A stretch of 64,000 bases of DNA from Gambelia wislizenii (taxonomy: Eukaryota > Chordata > Lepidosauria > Squamata > Crotaphytidae): positions 32,735,501 through 32,799,500 of the forward strand of contig JAUMIR010000001.1 of assembly GCA_030847615.1 (NCBI GenBank), written 5' to 3'. A model generated the notes under the pieces. It was not told the origin of the DNA and did not search any database. It saw only the letters and a program-made list of their open reading frames with translations. A program made the translations under genes and the position numbers. Shown piece by piece: positions 32,575 to 46,670 of this stretch. The stretch's first letter is position 1. Each line of letters opens with the position of its first letter.

Positions 32575-32727
32575 CCTCAATGTGTGGTGGAGTCTCTCCT
32601 TTTCTGGAGGTTTTAAACAGAGGCTGGATGACCATCTGTTGCAAGTGCTTTGATTGGGCATTCCTCCATGGCAGGGGATTGGACTACATCGCCCTTCTGG
32701 TCTCTTCCAACTCTATGATTCTATGAT
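32575..32727 (+). mobile_element. CR1 LINE 3' terminal fragment
   Basis: TGTGTGGTGGAGTCTCTCC, AACAGAGGCTGGATGACCAT, GGACTACATCGCCCTTCTGG and the ending CTATGATTCTATGA match 1-340 and 62740-62894. Confidence 0.9.
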
Positions 32728-32974
32728 CTCTTGGATCTGTCATTTCAGAGCCATCTTTCTGCAACATAGCTACCCACTGAAATTGCTCCCTGTTCCAGGC
32801 TTCATTTTTCAGCCCTCCCAGACTCTCTTTTAAGTTGAAAGTTTTAAAAATGTCTATTGTCATTTTGGTCCCTATGGATTAACTTTGCCAATCACTTTCT
32901 AACCTCCAAGCCCATTAAACATGCCAATTTAGTCCCTTGCCTCAGTGTGCACCTTGGTGTTTTCTCCATATGCC

Positions 32975-33375
32975 ACTAGGTTGTTAGCCACCTTGGGTCC
33001 CATTGGTAGGAGAAAGGCAGGAATGGATTATAGCAATTCTACCCCAGCTAGTGATTCAGGAGATGGAGAAGACAGAGAGGCAAACAGAGAAACAGACTCA
33101 CATAGATGTAGGACATCACTGTGGATGAATACCATACATTACTGTATAGTGTATTTTAAAATGAATGGATTGCCTTGAAACTTGAATTCCCATGAGAGTG
33201 AAACTCCACTCACAGGACACAGGAAAGGAGAGGATTTTTTAAAATTCATTCCTCTTTTCCCTTGCAGCCAGCTCCTGTGCCCTCTGAAAAAGATCCTTCA
33301 GCTGCCTTGGGTCCAGTTGGTGGTAGAAAGGCAGGATATACATGAGTAAAATAATAAAATAAAATAATAATCATG
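32975..33375 (+). repeat. SINE/LINE 3' tail fragments
   Basis: Two similar blocks, CACCTTGGGTCCCATTGGTAGG..AAAGGCAGG (32990-33022) and GCTGCCTTGGGTCCAGTTGG..AAAGGCAGGATATA (33300-33345). The second is followed by an AATAA-rich tail to 33371. These look like 3' ends of old retroposons; the family is uncertain. Confidence 0.45.
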
Positions 33376-33689
33376 GGAAATGCCCAATGGGAATTGGCAA
33401 CACTACTTTTCACCAATGGTGGTCTCTATTAGATTGGATTCCCTTTCATGAATGGAAGGTGTCCTTCTGTACATGGAAGGGCAAAGCAGGATCCAAACAA
33501 TAGTCTTTAGAAGAGTAAATAAAAAATCTCACCTCACTTTAAACATCCTCATCAATAGGACTTCAGGTACTTAAAATGATAGCTCATGTAGCATCCAGGA
33601 GAATGTGCCAGCTTCCTTGATAGGGACACATCAAGTTTCATGGGACCATCACAAGCTAGCCATCTGTTTCTACATCAGGTAGAAACAGC

Positions 33690-33770
33690 CCAGCACATAT
33701 TCTTGGACTGCAACTCCCAGTATTCCTCACCATTGATTATGCTGATTTGGGCCACAACATTCCTACCCCT
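33690..33770. repeat. Foldback repeat, GCAACTCCCAG family
   Basis: CTTGGACTGCAACTCCCAG and TATTCCTCACCATTGATTAT, also found as CATGACTCCCACCATTCCTC at 51855-51880. Confidence 0.55.
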
Positions 33771-36700
33771 GTTCTATACTTCAATAGTATGCTTCTGGTT
33801 CTCTGCTGGAAATGTCATTCTGACTGACAGATTTTTAAAGCCAGAGTTACAATCATCTGTTTCTCCTGGTCTTCCTTTTGGCTTTCTGAGAAAAGTTTCC
33901 TTAGGTGTCTTACAGTGAACAAATAAGTGTACCAAAGGAACAAATAGGTGTGCCAAAAAGGAATGATTCCCACATTTCATATGTATCTTTCTGTCTCTGT
34001 GTCAGTACTAAACTATAAGCCATGAACTGAAAGGCTTCTCAGCCACCTTAGCTAGAGTCTTCTTAAGACACGAGTAGGCATTTCAGGCAAGCAATCTGTT
34101 GACAACAATCACAACAAGCAATGTGAACTAGCATTCAGGAAAGTTTTATCCTTTATAAAACATTTATTTAGTAAACTTGTCCCCTGAATTTCCACTCTCA
34201 GAATATGTTCTTTCTGTTAGTTGCTGGTTCCTAAAATGGGCTTTCTAGGCCAATATTCATAGGGATTCTGTCATTGAACAAATGGCAGACATGAGCAAAC
34301 CAAGGAATGAAATGCTGATTTCAGAATTTTCTGAGGAACATTCGTATGTAATTCCTATGCATGGGCCATGTCCACTACACAGTTTCCTGGTTGCCCTGTG
34401 ATGACGCAGTCTGCTGACTTGACTGAAGCAAGCACAAAAACATATTGGTCTACAAGGTACAATTTCAACAGTCACCTTAGCCCAGGAATTTACAGAAAAG
34501 GTTAAAACTACCATTTGAGGAGAAGATCACATTAGCTCTGCCTCCTTCCATTGTTTCTGCTATGTACAGAGGGTTTCACGTCATCTTAAAACCTGAAAAA
34601 TCAGGGTTCCTAAATATATGGGGGGACTCTGCACTGTTGTTCTCCATACATGGACAATGGTGATAGAAGAGGCAGGGAGTAGCGCACCCCCCTCTGCACA
34701 TGTTGACTTTGACCCTTTTTGTCAACAGTTGAAAAAGACACTTCTCACACATATTTTATGTCACAAGCCAGCTTCAGGTTCAGAAATGGTTGGTCTAGTA
34801 AATGATTCCTTCAGGGAGAACTTATACTTGCTCCAGATGAGTGGACAGGTGGCTAAATTCCAGACTACTCTAGCCCAGTTTTCCTGAAACCTCTGATACA
34901 TGAACGAAATTTTAATTAAAACTGAATAAAATATTAAGTCTAAAAGTAAATCTGTCTAGAGCTGGCACACAATATCTTGCTGCCTACAGAACAAGATGAG
35001 TTTTCCCTCCAACTCCACTTACAGAAGATGACTAGAGTAGTAATTGAATCTTATTTCAGCACTGGCACTAAGATCATAAGACAAGACCCTTCATCACCCA
35101 TGAGTAAGGCTGGCTAGCTGAGGGCGGCAGAGCAAGCCACATGGAGCACACAACCATGATCTCCAACAGAGAGGCACAACAAGGGGGCTGCTGTTGTCTC
35201 CTCTACATCTGCTGGTCACCTGTGGCCTCCAGTGATCATGTCACTCTGCCTAATGGTCGGATTGGCCTTGGCCTACCCAGTTGTGCAGGTGAATAAGGAC
35301 AAGTCCATTGGTCCCATACCTTCTGTGGCATTCTTACCACCCTCTATGTATTGGAAGGGTAACTCCTATCACATGCAGAAAGACCAGAGTTCTAAATTAA
35401 GTAGGGGACCTACACGAGTAGAGTCACTAGGTGGGCACACTCCACAGTGCATACATTCAGCCCCCACACATATAGGGCTATGGTAATGGCAACAGAGAAA
35501 GACAGGAAAGTGTAGAGTTAATGGGTTGATCTCTGCTCTCCTCCTCATGGGTGGTAATCCCAGGGAGGCTGTACAGAATAGTGGAGGATAATTTAGGTTC
35601 AGTGGGAATTACTCTCATTGAGCATAAATGTGCCCAAGATACCTGTTCTCATAAGGCTGAATAACAGTGCCATTCCATTTACTGTGAAAAATGGAGGGGG
35701 AATTTGGGGGTAATTTTTCACGGGAGGATGAAATTCTGTAAAAGATTTATGGAAGTGGTTTCATTTATACATATACTACTAAAGGCTACTAGAAATATAT
35801 GAAAGACCACTGCTACTGCCAGTATAATAGTAAAGCCTGCCCCTTCCCCCTGGATATTTTTTTAACAGGTTCTACTCCCACTCCTATTTCAAATTTTACT
35901 TGGCTCAAGTATCCACTGTGTTTCTGCTGTGTGATCAGGGTATGTCTGTCATGTCAAGACCAGTGACTTGTATAGAAACCCAATGAGAAGGCACTCTTTG
36001 GGGAAGGTGACTCGTTTGCACAAATACTTTCAGCCCAGGATAATTATTCACCTTCAGAAGAAGTTGACCAGAAGAAGGGACCCTCGAAAGACTGGTTCTT
36101 ACAGAGGCACAGCAACAGCCTCCTCAGTATATGGAGGCTTAGAAGGCTTGGAGGAGCCTTTAGGGGTGCAATCCATTTATTTCTTAAACCATGGAATTTG
36201 GTGAATACCAAGCATATAACAGAACATTTGGAAATCTTCTCATCCATGATGAGAAAGAATGTCTTGGCACATCTGGGTGCAGAACAAGATTTTTTGCACA
36301 TTATTTTTGCAGTTTAGGACTTTTTTGGGCAAAAAAATCATTGGTGTAGAAAATAATTTGTGAAGCACACAATCTTGCAGGCACACAGACAAAATTACTG
36401 TATGTACAAAACACATTTTTGTTTTGCCCAAGAACATACTTTGCACAAACATGTTTTTATGCAAATGAAATTTTCACAAAGAATTGAAAACACACACACA
36501 CAGTCTTGCAGTCTTGTCCAATGGGGGGGAAAAACTTTGAAGTTTTTTTATTCTTATGTGCATGACAAAAAATAAACTTCTATCCCTTGGAGATACTGCT
36601 CTAAGCCCCTAATAAGCCCCTGCTCTAAGCGGCACTGTTATATTAATGGGCCTAAGTGATGCACAGGCCAGTTACAACATTTACTTTTATACAGCAATCC

Positions 36701-37892
36701 AGATTGTTGGCCCAACCATCATGATCTTAGAGTTCATAAGGGTACAAAGGGAACTGGGGAATCCATGAAAGAGTGTTTTACAATGGTACATGGGTCAATC
36801 CCACTGCCCAAAGTTGCTCTGAGCAAAATACATTCCATGCAAATGCATGCAGTACAGCCCCCCTTGCAGTCCCACCCTCTGCTATATGCCAGTTGCCATG
36901 CATCCCGATGACTGAATGGAAATATATGAGACTGGTGGGGGGAGGACACCTCACATTTGTATATTAGGCCTAAAAATGGACCTACCTGGACATTTTCCCC
37001 ACACTGTAGGCCTTACCTTAAAGAGGGACATTCACACTGAAGCAAACTTGAAAAGAGAGAACATTCACACAAAAAGAAATTTACTTGGCCAGTACTTTCT
37101 AGTGTTCCCATTTCTGTTATTGAAGGGCACTGCATTTTAAGAAGGGTTTTGTTTTGTTTGCCACAGTTAAACTGCAAAGTCATAATCCTATGCCTAGGAC
37201 AAGTCTGGTAAGAAACTGCACATGCAACATTATGACTTCAAAGGAGCAGAAGATGGGGAGAGGGAGGGGAGCCCTAGTTAAAACGCACATCCCTTTTGAC
37301 ACATCATTTGTTAAAGGCCATTAAAAAGTGAAAGCACATACAGAAAATTTCTATAAGGTTCTTTCTGTTTAAAATGTTGTCTCTAGAAAGAAAGTCCCTC
37401 TTTAAGGATTCCAGCCACATTTCTTGGCAACCCATTATCTGCTGCAACACTACTGTTATGTGGTTTGTTTTTTAAAAAAAGATTTATACAAGTGGGGCCT
37501 GCAACAAAATGTTGCAGTGTGCCGTAGCTGTCATTTAGGGCTCCACCTACCCCACTTCACTCCCTTTCCCATTTGGTTTTCCATTCTTCCTATTCCACCA
37601 GTCAGTCAGTGTTCCACAGCCATTGAGCACATATAGTCCTTGTTGGGTATTGGGATGTGTGTGTTTTCCTACTCCCTTCAGGTTTACTTTTCTGAAGACG
37701 TTTTTAGATTTCTGCAAACCTTGTGGTTTCCTTGAGCTATCAACACCTCCCTCTTATGTGAGTGGTGGCACTTTGGCTACAACAAATGCCCTCATTGGCC
37801 ACTGAGCAGGTACATGGGATATTTATTTTCATCTGCAGAGTATAACTGCTTACTCCAGTGCAAATTATTTAGAAATGTTTACACTGCATTTT

Positions 37893-38102
37893 ATCACACT
37901 ACACTTTTATAGTGCTATTATTCCACTTTAACTGTTATGTCTGCCTCCTGTGGAATCCTGGGATTTGCAGTTTAGGGAGGGGCGTTTAGCATTCTCAGCC
38001 TGAGAGCTCTTAGGCCTCACTAAACTACAAAACCCAGAATTCCCCAGGAGGCAGCCATAGCATTTAAAGTGAAATAATAGCACTATAATGGTGTAGTGTG
38101 AT
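37893..38102. mobile_element. Lizard foldback MITE (family L)
   Basis: A 210-bp palindrome: ATCACACTACAC at the left pairs with GTGTAGTGTGAT at the right. Inner GGAATCCTGGGATTTGCAGT pairs with AACTACAAAACCCAGAATTCC. Symmetric about 37998 with a short loop around GAGAGCTCTTAGG. Confidence 0.9.
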
Positions 38103-38959
38103 AATAGTTTCACATATTTTTATATAGGCAGAAATATCTCTGCACAATTACTTGTGTACTGACTGTCAACATTTGACAGGTAAGGGGACTGGGTATTTTT
38201 TTTTTTATTCTAGCAATGGGTTTTTTAAAATGAAAACTTTTGCTGTAGCACAACACTGAAAAATCTAAGACATTGCTGGCATCCTTAAAACAAGACTTAC
38301 AAGGAGCAAGAATGCGGCCCAGCAGATCTGAATAAAATACACACATAGCAATTTAGAATTCAGAAATTACAGACACGACTATGGAACCAGCGACCTGTGA
38401 ACTGAGCAGTCGGGGAGGGGTCATCCTAGGGTGGAGAAATGAATCCCCCTGTTCAGACCCTGTGGTGCTGATGGACTATAGTAACTATGGTTTGATTTAG
38501 GTAAGGGGGAATGAAAACCTGAGACTGGGATTAGCACAGTGTATCTGGGACTTTATCCATTTTCTGGCTTCACTGCCTGCCTGGAACAGCAAGGCAGGGA
38601 TTTGTGTGGATTTGACAAACACATAGAAGACATGATTCACAACTGCATCACTACCTTGTGGTGGTGATGGTAATGACGACAATGACAATCATCGCCACCA
38701 TCATATTTCTTTTAAAAACCCTCAAAAATACTGCTATGAAAAATATCACCTCAAAACCTGATAAAGTTAGATGTTCTTAGGTCCCATTTCCCCCACATGG
38801 CTTAAAAATATCTGGACATTTTTCTTCTTGGTCCTTATCATTTTGGGGTGTGTGTGTGGGGGTCAGATTCGGTGTTGGTTCAAACAAGTAATCCACTGAC
38901 CCCTTTCCCCTTGAAAAACTTCTGCCTTTGCCTTACCTTACCTTCAACAGCAAAGACTG

Positions 38960-39172
38960 TAATTCACACTACAGAAGTACAGAGCTATGACTTCACTTTA
39001 TCTGCAATGGCAGCAGCTTATGAAATCCTGGGATCTGCAGTTCAGGGAGGGGTATTTAGGAGTCTCAGCCAGAGAGCTCTAATGCCTCACCCAACTACAA
39101 CCTCCAGGATTCTATAGGATGTTGCTTTGGCATTCAAAGTGGAATCATAGTGCTATACTAGTGTAATGTGAA
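38960..39172. mobile_element. Lizard foldback MITE (family L)
   Basis: TAATTCACACTACAGAAG and CTAGTGTAATGTGAA at the ends. GAAATCCTGGGATCTGCAGT and ACTACAACCTCCAGGATTC inside. Same plan as 37893-38102 with more decay. Confidence 0.85.
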
Positions 39173-39651
39173 CAAGTGCCTGCTCTGAGGGCCTATACAA
39201 CCTGTTCCATCCACAGTAAGGAAAGGACTGGGGAGGCCATATTCAATGTGCACATGAAGAATCTTTCTCACTATTACTGTTTTGATGTTGCTCTGTTGAA
39301 AAGTTAGCATCGGAATTGTGGCTACTGCAAGCAACAGTGTAGAAATGATGTGAGAGCCCGTTGGGGTTGTCAGGTTGAATATGGGAAGGAGCTTCTGTAG
39401 CTTAAATCATTAACTGATCCTGCATCAAGCAGAGGTACCGTAAGGTTCTCCCAGGCAGAACTCTAGCAGTTCCTCAACTGCAAACAAAAAACCCCAAACA
39501 AACCTTTTAGGTGCTGTAGCCTCCTCACAACATGACTATTTATTGGCTGGTAGAGAGGTGGGATAAAGAAGCATCCAGCTTTGTTCATGTAGCTGAACTA
39601 CAGCGATAAACAGCAGCAGCAAAAAAGTGGTTTTTGGGGTGGAGGAGAGTA

Positions 39652-40101
39652 AGAGCCTTACTGCACTCCAAGGAAAAGTGGCAAAGTAGCCGGAATGTTC
39701 CATCTTTCCTGCTGCCTTCCCGTATGACATCAGCATCCTTCCAATTACCATCCTTTTGTAGGTCGGTAAATTGAGTACCCAGCTTGTGGGGGCAATTAGC
39801 TAACACACATTGGAAACTGTTTAATGCAGTGTAGATGTGTAAATACCTATTGCTTAAAAACAATTTGTAAGCCGCTCTGATAGCCTTGAGTCTGAAAAGC
39901 GAGGTATAAATAAATAAATAAATAAATACTGTCCTTTCGTTCTAGTCCCGTGGAGGACTGAGCAAAAACTGTGCCTTTTTGCAAATGGGTTTTTCTGGTT
40001 AGCAAAAAGGCCTGGTTTTACATCAGTCCCTTATGGGACCATAATGAGAACAGAATGTTCCTGCTGCTTTGCCGTTTTTCCCAAGAGTGTGGTAACACTC
40101 T
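39652..40101. mobile_element. Foldback MITE interrupted by a SINE
   Basis: Outer arms AGAGCCTTACTGCACTCC and GAGTGTGGTAACACTCT. Inner TCTAGTCCCGTGGAGGACTG and CAGTCCCTTATGGGACC, around GGTTTTTCTGGTTAGCAAAA. This is the same family as 24549-24846. Bases 39738-39931 are not in the other copy and are a SINE. Confidence 0.75.
39738..39931 (+). mobile_element. Lizard SINE nested in a MITE
   Basis: Body ACCATCCTTTTGTAGGTCGG, GAGTACCCAGCTTGTGGGGG, CAATTAGCTAAC and TTGTAAGCCGCTCTGATAGC, ending in an AAATAAAT run. Left boundary approximate because the target duplication is unclear. Confidence 0.75.
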
Positions 40102-41258
40102 AAGATAGGAGAATTCTTCCAGATCTGTCTGACAGGACATTATGGTAACTCTTCCTAATACAGGATCAGAAGTAAGTCCCCACTACATCACTTCTTGTAG
40201 AGTGCAATGTGACTCTCATGAGCTCTTCCAGCACCTGCAAGGGGGAGAGCACCCATCTTGCCTGAATAAGCAACACACTGCTTTCAGTCAGACCTCACTA
40301 ACTGGCTTGAGTTCAGCTGCCATGGTATCTTTCTGGATATGGAGAGGAGTTGTTGGTTCTTTAAGGGGTTGGCTAAATAGCAAAAATACTCCCCATAGAA
40401 TGCAAGAAGACAACCTGACCCAATGGCAATCCATGTTGTTTCACCATATTGTGAAGCCGCCCCCCCAAAAAATTAACCTGGCAAAACTGTAAGAAAAGCC
40501 TTTGCAGCTTTTCCCAGAGTTTTAAAAAAACAGCAAGGGAATTCCCACTCATTGGGACAAGCGATTTGATATGAATCACTGTCCCATATGAGAGGAAGTG
40601 CAAACCTGATCAGCCAGACAAGCGTGGGGGGTGGGGCTTGCTAACAGGGCAAGTTGGATTTCTGCCTTAGTGAAGGCGATAAGATGGGGCTTTGTTTTAT
40701 CTCTTTTCTTTTTTGTAAAGGCAAAATATCATTTATGCACACCATGGAAATAGTTTTTTGTGTTTTTTTTTAGTTAGGCAGTGGCAGATTTAAAAATGTG
40801 AGTAATTCTCTGGCTGCCTCTATCTTGGCTAGAGGGCATGCAAAGTTTATGGGGGCTGTAAAACCATTAAGACAAGTTGCAGCTGCTGCAACTTGCTGTT
40901 ACTGGGGACAATCCATTTCTTTTGGCCTCATATAGACAACCCCTAAGTCTAATATTGGAATCAGTGCTTGCACAGTAAGGAGGCCAAAATGGAGACAATT
41001 ACCTCAGTTAGAGACAGACAGCTGGTGTTAATTGTAATCATGTAAGCGATTAGCAAAATGCCCCTTATTAATTATGGATGAGGCAAAAGGAGAACCCAAG
41101 GACCCGAGAGAAGTTGTCTTCTCCATGTTTCTTGGGGGATTTCTTTCAGTCCCACCAACTTCACTTTTGGGAGAAAGGACAGGCGCTCCCTCGTGATAAA
41201 AGTGCTCCCCTGTATAGTGTTTGCACATAGTATAAGATCAAATTAAAAAATTTAAATA

Positions 41259-41478
41259 GGCTGCATCTACACTGCAGAAATAATGCAGTTTGGCACTGCT
41301 TTAACTGCCATGGCTCAATGCTATGGAATTCTGGGATTTGTAGTTTTGTGAGATATTTAGCCTTCTCTGTCAGAGAGCTCTGGTGTAACAACAAACTACA
41401 AAGCCCAGGATACCCTACCATTAAGCCATGGCAGTTACAGTGATGTCAAACTGGATTATTCCTGCATTATGCTGCCTT
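41259..41478. mobile_element. Lizard foldback MITE (family L)
   Basis: GGCTGCATCTACACTGCAGA at the left, CCTGCATTATGCTGCCTTAG at the right. Arms contain TTTAACTGCCATGGCTCAAT and TTAAGCCATGGCAGTTACAG, with GAATTCTGGGATTTGTAGTT inside. Confidence 0.9.
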
Positions 41479-41894
41479 AGGAAAACTCTTGCAGTAGGAC
41501 CACAAACCTCCTGACACCAGTTGTGCTATTTCCCAATTAATTTGCCTCTTTCCAACAGCATTGCCAACTGCAATTTGTTCACTCTGCCCCACAGAAATGA
41601 ATATGAGCCATAGAGAACTTAGGTTCAATCTAGCTGTTAATGGGAATGCATATTCCTTAGAATTCATCTCTTTTCCTTCCACAGTGGGACCTGATGAGAA
41701 ATTAAGTGCCTCAATAGCCAGTCTTGCCAATGTTTGCCTTCCAATGACCAACCACAAAACAAAAGTATGCTAAACACAACTTGAAGGATATCACCTGCTA
41801 TGACATCTTTCACCACTTGGGGAGCACCTTTGGGGGAAAATGATGAAATGTTTTGTTTAGTTTGACCCTAAGTCTCCTTCTAAATCTTGTGACC

Positions 41895-42005
41895 CAAACA
41901 GCTACTTTTAAACTACAAGTCCCAGCAGCTCTAAAATTACGATAGTTAATGGTGAGCAATGCTGGGATTTGTGGTCCAGCAACAATGGGAGGACCACATT
42001 TTTTC
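41895..42005. repeat. Foldback repeat, CTACAAGTCCCAGCAG family
   Basis: AAACTACAAGTCCCAGCAGC on the left is complementary to GCTGGGATTTGTGGTCCAGC on the right. Confidence 0.6.
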
Positions 42006-45000
42006 CACCCTTGACATAAAATAATTCTAAACTGGTTTGAGTTCTTGGGTTATTATACTATAACATTTTACAAACATCTTATGGCTTTGGTACATCTCCC
42101 CCCCCCCCCGCCACCCCCTGATCTAGCACTGGCGGCACAGTGCATTTACAGGATTTGAGTGTAAGAATTAGCAACAGGGATAATTCTAAGATTTCATTCT
42201 AATCTGAATCACATTTCCTAGACCTGGGGATTACATATCTATAAATTTGGTAATAGGGTTTGTAGCTCAAAAACATGCCAAAATGGAATTTTAGTATAAA
42301 ATGTATTCAAAAATGTGTATTTAAATACTGTAGTCAAAATGCACATTTTCACATAATTTTTAATTTCAAAATTTGTAGATTGATGTGAAAATGGAATGGA
42401 AGATGCTTATGAATGAAAACATGAAAAGCTGACATGGACTGGAATTGGAGTGATTTGTGACTGAGTGTTCTGGGCAGTGTTGTTGTTATCTTTAATTCTA
42501 TCCCAAGCTAGAAGGAGACCAGCCCAGAACACTGACCGCGCCAGAGTTACAACAGGTAGCATCCTCTGGGTGGGCGTGAAAGATTTTGCTGTGATTGTGG
42601 TTCAAGTGGTATTTATCAGTATAATTGCACATGACATAAATGTTACTCACTGACAGTGATAAACTGATTAGAAGGAGCAAAGCTAGAGCAGTAGATCAAG
42701 CAAAGCTGCAGTGGGCAGCCTCCTCTGTGGATGGATATTTGGTGTTACAGAAAACTTTCGTTATTTATATATGGTGGTTTTTCAAAATTGCAGCTTCACT
42801 AGAAGTTATTCTGCAGCAGGCTAAAGTCAGAATGTTCCCGGTTTAGAAACTGGATGCAATTGCATAACCACCCAGGCACCTAGTTTTTTTTTTTTTTTTT
42901 AAAGAAAGCTGATGCATCAACTGTGGACGAGGTAATAAATGTGTTCCTTGACTTGAGGGAATAAAACTACTGGGGCTACAACTGGACACCTTTGTTTCTG
43001 TGCAAAGCTGACCCATATGATGAACTATTAGAAATGCTGCTTGGAATACTTTCTTGGTGACAGTCATATATTCTTTGGTTCTGGTAACCCACTGTAACAT
43101 CTCCTGAATAGGAAGGTCTATAAAGGACTTCCTGTTTGAGCTGGGACCTTGCCTGAGCATTAAGATCTTCCTGGCTTTTGTCTGGATTTCTGAGCATGCT
43201 TTAATTCCTGGACTGGTCCTGAACCCTGACTCCTTGTTCACCTTTGAAAGATGCTAAACTTGGCACATGTCTTGGGCTTATGAGTTCTTTCTACCTCATC
43301 CCACACACCCACTCTCTTATTCTTCTTGATGTCACAAACTTCTAGGGCTTCATCTCTGGACAAGTCCCCTTAATGGCAGGCTGCTACCTCATAGAGATGA
43401 TCAGTAGAATATCTAAGCCGAGGTGTGGATGCCTTGGTTTTCTGCTGAATGTATTGGCCTAATGCAGGCAGACAACTGTCTAAAGTGGCTTTTGCCATCA
43501 CAGATCTCTTATTTCTACATGCAGGCTATTTTAGCTACTGGCTGTAGAAGCAAAAAATGTAAGAAGCGCAGTATATCAGCTTTGGGCGAGACTTCCATCC
43601 ATCACTGACAGTACTGGAGTTGGTGCCATCCTTGACTAAGTGTTGTTATTAGTAAGAAGAAGAATGAGAAATCATTCAAGAGAGTAAATGAAAGACTGCA
43701 TGGATATGTATAGCCAACAAATGACATAATCTTTGCATAGGGAAAAAAAAAGATGGGTAATGCTTTAAGAGGAAATACACCTGAGTTCTGTGGAACTCTG
43801 TATATAACCCTTGCGTTTTACCCAAGGCCTTTAAACTGTGATAGAGGAGGGTTACAAAAGGAAAGAATCAACAGAGGGTGAATAGTTGTGCTTATAATTA
43901 AATGACACCAATAATCAGAACTGGATCAAATTAAAAAGTGATAAAGTTAAGACAACAAACTGGGTTTAAATAATATAAATTAATGAGGATAATTCAAGGC
44001 GGGTGGTGTTGGATTCCCACATGTTCTGGTCTTTCACCACTTGATGCATCTTAACTTTCATCTGATATGCACTTTCAGTGACATATGATATTGATACTGG
44101 GAGATAAGAAATAGACCTGTTTGTAGTAATTATTCTGAATGGCTCATTCACCCAAGATACAACTTTTTTTTAGTCAGTGAACATGCCCTAAGACTAGGAT
44201 TCCTGGGAACAATTAAAAAGAAACCTTGGATATTTTCAGGAGAAATCTACCATAACCACAATATATTCTTTTGAGGAAGTAATAGCAATGCACAGCCTTC
44301 AGCATACATTAATGCTCTTAGCTTCAACATCAACATAGTAGACCATACACTTGACCCCTACTCCGGAGTCTACTGAAGTATTGAGGGGAAGTAATATCAA
44401 GCAATAGATGGCTTAGTGAATTCTCTGAGGTTATATTTCCAAGGCATTAGAAACAAGAGTTGTTGGTACTATTTGAGAATCTTCATCAATCATATATATC
44501 TAATATTACAACACTGTTCACGCAGCTAGTAAAAAACAATAGCACAGCAAAGAAGAAACAGAGTCCAAGGAAACTTGAAATTTCTCAAGGCATATATTTT
44601 AAAAAGGATGCAGGGCAGAAATGTGTACCAATGACATTCCTATGCCCAGGGATCGCCTATGGAATATAGGAGGCATTGAGTCAAAACAGGCCTCCACAAA
44701 ATTCTCAGGTGCTACCCAAACCCACTGATTTCTGGGACTCGATTTCTATTCATGAGAGAAGCTGCCAGAAATATTCTTAGCCTCGACAATCAGCCAATCA
44801 ATCAAATCAATGCAACTTGATTAGTGAGGAAAAGAAAAAAGGAGGTAATTATTTTATGTAGAGCTACATTTGCTATAAAGCAGGCTGAAATATTCCTGAA
44901 CTGGCAAATCTCATTGGCATGTCCCTCAAGTGAAGTCTTTTCTCTTTTTTGTTTTTGTAAATACCACAGATCACGAACTTGATCCTCAGCTCAAAGCTTC

Positions 45001-45474
45001 CCTGGTGCAGAGACTGTTGCAGTCTATATTTGGAGTGAATGCACATTCCAGTATGGATATGTTTTGACCAGAGATACCATGGAAACATAGGGTAAATTCA
45101 TATGTTCAGATTAAGGCAGTAGATGATAGGTAACGTATGGTTATCTTACCTGTGATCTTAGTTATGAAAAGTGGCAGTGGGATATGATGCCTAATCAAGT
45201 TCATGATTAAGAATAACAGCTTTAGATGGTCAAGATATCAACTGAGAACAGGTATCCTCTATGTGATTTAATGTCTACTTTTTTCAAAAACAGGATTCCA
45301 TGAGTTCTTGGGTTGGTAATAAAGATGAGCTGAACAGTTTCACAGTCACCGTATCATTTACTAGCCTGACACTTACCTCTGGAGAAACTAATTGCCTGAT
45401 TATATGTAGTACACCACATATTTTGCCCTATTAGCTTATGCAATATTGCACTCTGTATACCATTGGGGAAATCA

Positions 45475-45684
<210 letters not shown>

Positions 45685-46367
45685 CTAGAAGAAAAACAAA
45701 AGGTATCAAATATTAATTATATTGTGTGTGCAGGAGGCAAGCTGGAGCCATCAAGTAAGGAGTACACTTTGGTTTGGTCTGGTCATGTTGATTTTTGCTT
45801 CTTCAATACAGTCTGGGAATGAAGAATTGCCTTACTTCCTATAGTGATGTTATAGCCAACTAAGGGTATGTATTCTGGGCTTCATCAGACACAATATGAC
45901 TATTTCAGATATTACATGGCACTCAACTACTGCTGATCCCAGCCATCAGATTAGTGTACCTGTATAACTTCAGTTTTTATTGCATTCACACATTACAGTT
46001 CTCTGTAGACATGACAGAAAGATATACATTACTGCAAATAAGCTCTGTGATGAAAATAAGTACTGAAACACATAAATTCTTCCTATTCTGCCTGACTAAA
46101 TCTCCTCTATGCATCTTCTTAGCATGGAATAATGCTGCAGCTCAGTCACAGAATATATAGAGCTTTGCATATAAAAGGTCCCAGAGGATTGGCTTATAAA
46201 ACTACATGATAATCGTGAAGCAGATAGGCCAACAGCTAGATTACATAATAGATCCCTGAATCACATAGAGAAAGAATGGGAACCAATCAAGAAATTGTGG
46301 AAAGAGAAATGGGACATTGTAATTTAGGGACATGATGTTTCTCCTAAAAAAGTAGAAGGGAAATTTG

Positions 46368-46369
<2 letters not shown>

Positions 46370-46401
<32 letters not shown>

Positions 46402-46402
46402 T
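46370..46402. repeat. (GATA)n microsatellite
   Basis: About eight uninterrupted GATA units. Confidence 0.97.
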
Positions 46403-46670
46403 GATACGCATGTACACAAAATATGCATATGCAACAGCTCACTGTCTAAAAACTCAGAGGAACAGCTATCTCTACATTTTTGGTGTAAACTACACTGAGA
46501 GAGACCATGACTGGGTAACTTGTGGCAAAATGCTCATAATCCCTAACCATTGGCTATGCTGGCTGGGGCTGAGGCAAGTTGTGGTACAATGGCATCTGGA
46601 GGAACAACCGTTGGTGACCCCTGGGCTAGATGGGCCAACAGTTTTACTTGATATTGAAGCAGCTTTCAAT

